Source: CAVRRZ01 sp963723745
GTDB taxonomy: Bacteria; Actinomycetota; Actinomycetes; Mycobacteriales; Geodermatophilaceae
Assembly (NCBI GenBank): GCA_963723745.1
Contig: CAVRRZ010000006.1
Location: 124,001-188,000 of the forward strand
DNA: 64,000 nucleotides
Direction of reading: 5' to 3'
Each line of letters starts with the position of its first letter. Position 1 is the stretch's first letter. A model generated the notes under the pieces. It did not search any database. It worked only from the letters and a program-made list of their open reading frames with translations, and was not told the origin of the DNA. The position numbers were made by a program, and so were the translations under genes. Below, in pieces: positions 62,847 through 64,000 of this stretch.

Positions 62847-64000
62847 TCAGCTCAGACCGAGCTCGCCGTGGAACTGGCCGGCCTCCAGGCGCTCCTTCAC
62901 CGTGGTGAGGAACCGCGCCGCGTCGGCGCCGTCGACGATGCGGTGGTCGTAGGTCAGCGCCAGGTAGACCATCGACCGGACCGCGATGACCTCGCCGAGC
63001 TCCGCGTCCTTGACCACGACCGGACGCTTGACCACCGAGCCGACGCCGAGGATCGCCACCTGCGGCTGGTTGATGATCGGGGTGTCGAAGAGCGCCCCGC
63101 GGCTGCCGGTGTTGGTCAGGGTGAAGGTGCCGCCACCCAGCTCGTCCGGCGTGACCTTGTTCGTGCGGGTGCGCTCGGCCAGGTCGGCGATCTTGCGCGC
63201 GATCCCGCCCAGGCTGAGGTCCCCGGCGTCGTGGATGACCGGCACGAGCAGCCCGCGCTCGGTGTCCACCGCGATGCCGAGGTTCTCGGTGTCGTGGTAG
63301 GTGACCGTGCCCGCCTCGACTGGTCGATCGAGGAGTTCACCGACGGGTGGGCCTTGAGCGCCTCGATGGCGGCCTTCGCGAAGAACGGCAGGAACGACAG
63401 CTTCACGCCCTCGCGGGCGCGCGAAGTCGTCCTTGGCCTGCGCCGCAGCTGGGCGATGCGCGTGACGTCGGCCTCGACGACGGTCGTCAGCTGTGCGCTG
63501 ACTGCCAGCGACTCGACCATGCGCTTGGCGATGACGGCGCGCAGCCGCGACAGCTTCTCGGTGCGCCCCCGCACCGAGGTGTCGGCGTGGCGGCCGGGAG
63601 CGGTCGCCCGGGCTGCTGGGGCTGCGGCCGCCGCAGCCGGCTTGGCGGCCCTGCTCGGCGGCGGCGAGGACGTCCTGCTTGCGGATGCGTCCGCCGACAC
63701 CGCGTGCCGGACACCGACGCCGAGGTCGACGCCCTTGTCGGCGGCCAGGCGGCGCACCAGCGGCGTGACGTAGGCGCCCGCGCCATCGCTCGCTCCCTGT
63801 GGAGCGGAGCCCTGACCGGCGGGGGCCTGGGGCGCCACGGCCTGCGACGGCGCGGGGGCAGACGTCGGGGACCGGTCCGGCGTCGCGGCACCGGTGGGCT
63901 GCTCCGCCGTCGGCTGGGCGCGCTCCGGAGTCGCCTGCTCTGCCTCGGGCGCTTCCTGCTTCGGCGCCTGCTGCTCCGCCTGCTGCTCTGCTTGCTGCCC
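62847..64000 (-). CDS. sucB: Dihydrolipoamide acyltransferase E2 (N-terminus cut by window edge; frameshifted)
   Basis: The E2 core of 2-oxoglutarate or pyruvate dehydrogenase. The catalytic motif YDHRIVDGADAARFL is at the C-terminus, with TRTNKVTPDELGGGTFTLTNTG and FDTPIINQPQVAILGVG before it; KLSRLRAVIAKRMVESL-like sequence lies further upstream, and the left part is a Ala/Pro linker with an E3-binding region (RRLAADKGVDLGVGV). Lipoyl domains would lie beyond the right edge. Shifts near 63320, 63425 and 63650. Its lipoyl groups would be made by lipB and lipA of this window. Confidence 0.87.
   Translation of the reverse strand, partial: AASRAAGGAAGAEAGSARGRAGDSGARPADGGAAHRCRDAGPVPDVCPRAVAGRGAPGPRRSGLRSTGSERWRGRLRHAAGAPPGRRQGRRPRRRCPARGVGGRIRKQDVLAAAEQGRQAGCGGRSPSSPGDRSRPPRRHLGAGAHREAVAAARRHRQAHGRVAGSQRTADDRRRGRRHAHRPAAAQAKDDFARPRGREAVVPAVLREGRHRGAQGPPVGELLDRPVEAGTVTYHDTENLGIAVDTERGLLVPVIHDAGDLSLGGIARKIADLAERTRTNKVTPDELGGGTFTLTNTGSRGALFDTPIINQPQVAILGVGSVVKRPVVVKDAELGEVIAVRSMVYLALTYDHRIVDGADAARFLTTVKERLEAGQFHGELGLS

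Overview
The window is about 73% G+C with actinobacterial gene content: LeuRS with a KIGKS-type signature, two type I glutamine synthetases with glnE, DUF4191 and RDD genes beside glnA, the TIGR01777/lipB/lipA/sucB block, and many GTG starts. The best guess is a member of Geodermatophilaceae (Blastococcus, Modestobacter, Geodermatophilus). This is inference from sequence style, not a database match.

Layout. 1-6.9 kb: a membrane GGDEF protein (cut by the left edge), a small SPOR-like protein, a Rossmann reductase, a BtuF-like protein, nadE-panB (overlapping ATGA), a GNAT and a DinB-like gene. 7-14 kb: a broken ArsR-type regulator tail, a ferredoxin reductase, then glnA2, a class I amidotransferase and glnE. 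14-18.2 kb: aquaporin, CDGSH protein, bile-acid:Na+ symporter family protein, haem-oxygenase-fold protein, lipoprotein. 18.4-22.1 kb: a three-subunit xanthine dehydrogenase type molybdoenzyme. 22.6-29.1 kb: a NitT/TauT-type ABC importer, then a tightly overlapped operon of isochorismatase-fold amidohydrolase, MFS transporter, a 47-codon ORF and a three-gene cobalt-type nitrile hydratase/thiocyanate hydrolase. 29.2-31.3 kb: a VOC protein and a SpoIIE-type phosphatase.

31,549-46,159 is an integrated mobilizable element of about 14.6 kb. It is bounded by a 26-bp direct repeat that is the last 26 bp of glnA, stop codon included. Cargo: a SEC-C protein, an excisionase-like HTH protein, a HepT/MNT-like toxin-antitoxin pair, a VOC protein, a duplicated DUF2185-like protein, an internal tyrosine recombinase, small membrane proteins, a MobF relaxase-helicase, and a tyrosine integrase next to the glnA-side junction. 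The intact glnA follows (46.1-47.6 kb, reverse strand) with a GlnR-like box upstream; its likely native terminator now lies 14.6 kb away, beyond the far junction.

47.7-64 kb is core: RDD, GNAT, DUF4191, lipA, an Ala-rich repeat protein, a GGDEF-EAL protein, leuS preceded by a Leu-rich leader peptide and terminator, a PrmC-like methyltransferase, lipB, a peptidase E-like protein, a Ser/Thr kinase, TIGR01777, and sucB-type E2 (cut by the right edge).

Many conserved core genes (glnE, leuS, nadE, panB, lipA, sucB) carry single-base frameshifts, some compensated, while the lower-GC segment 22.6-43.2 kb is clean. I read these as sequencing/assembly indels, so those genes are listed as CDS spanning several frames.
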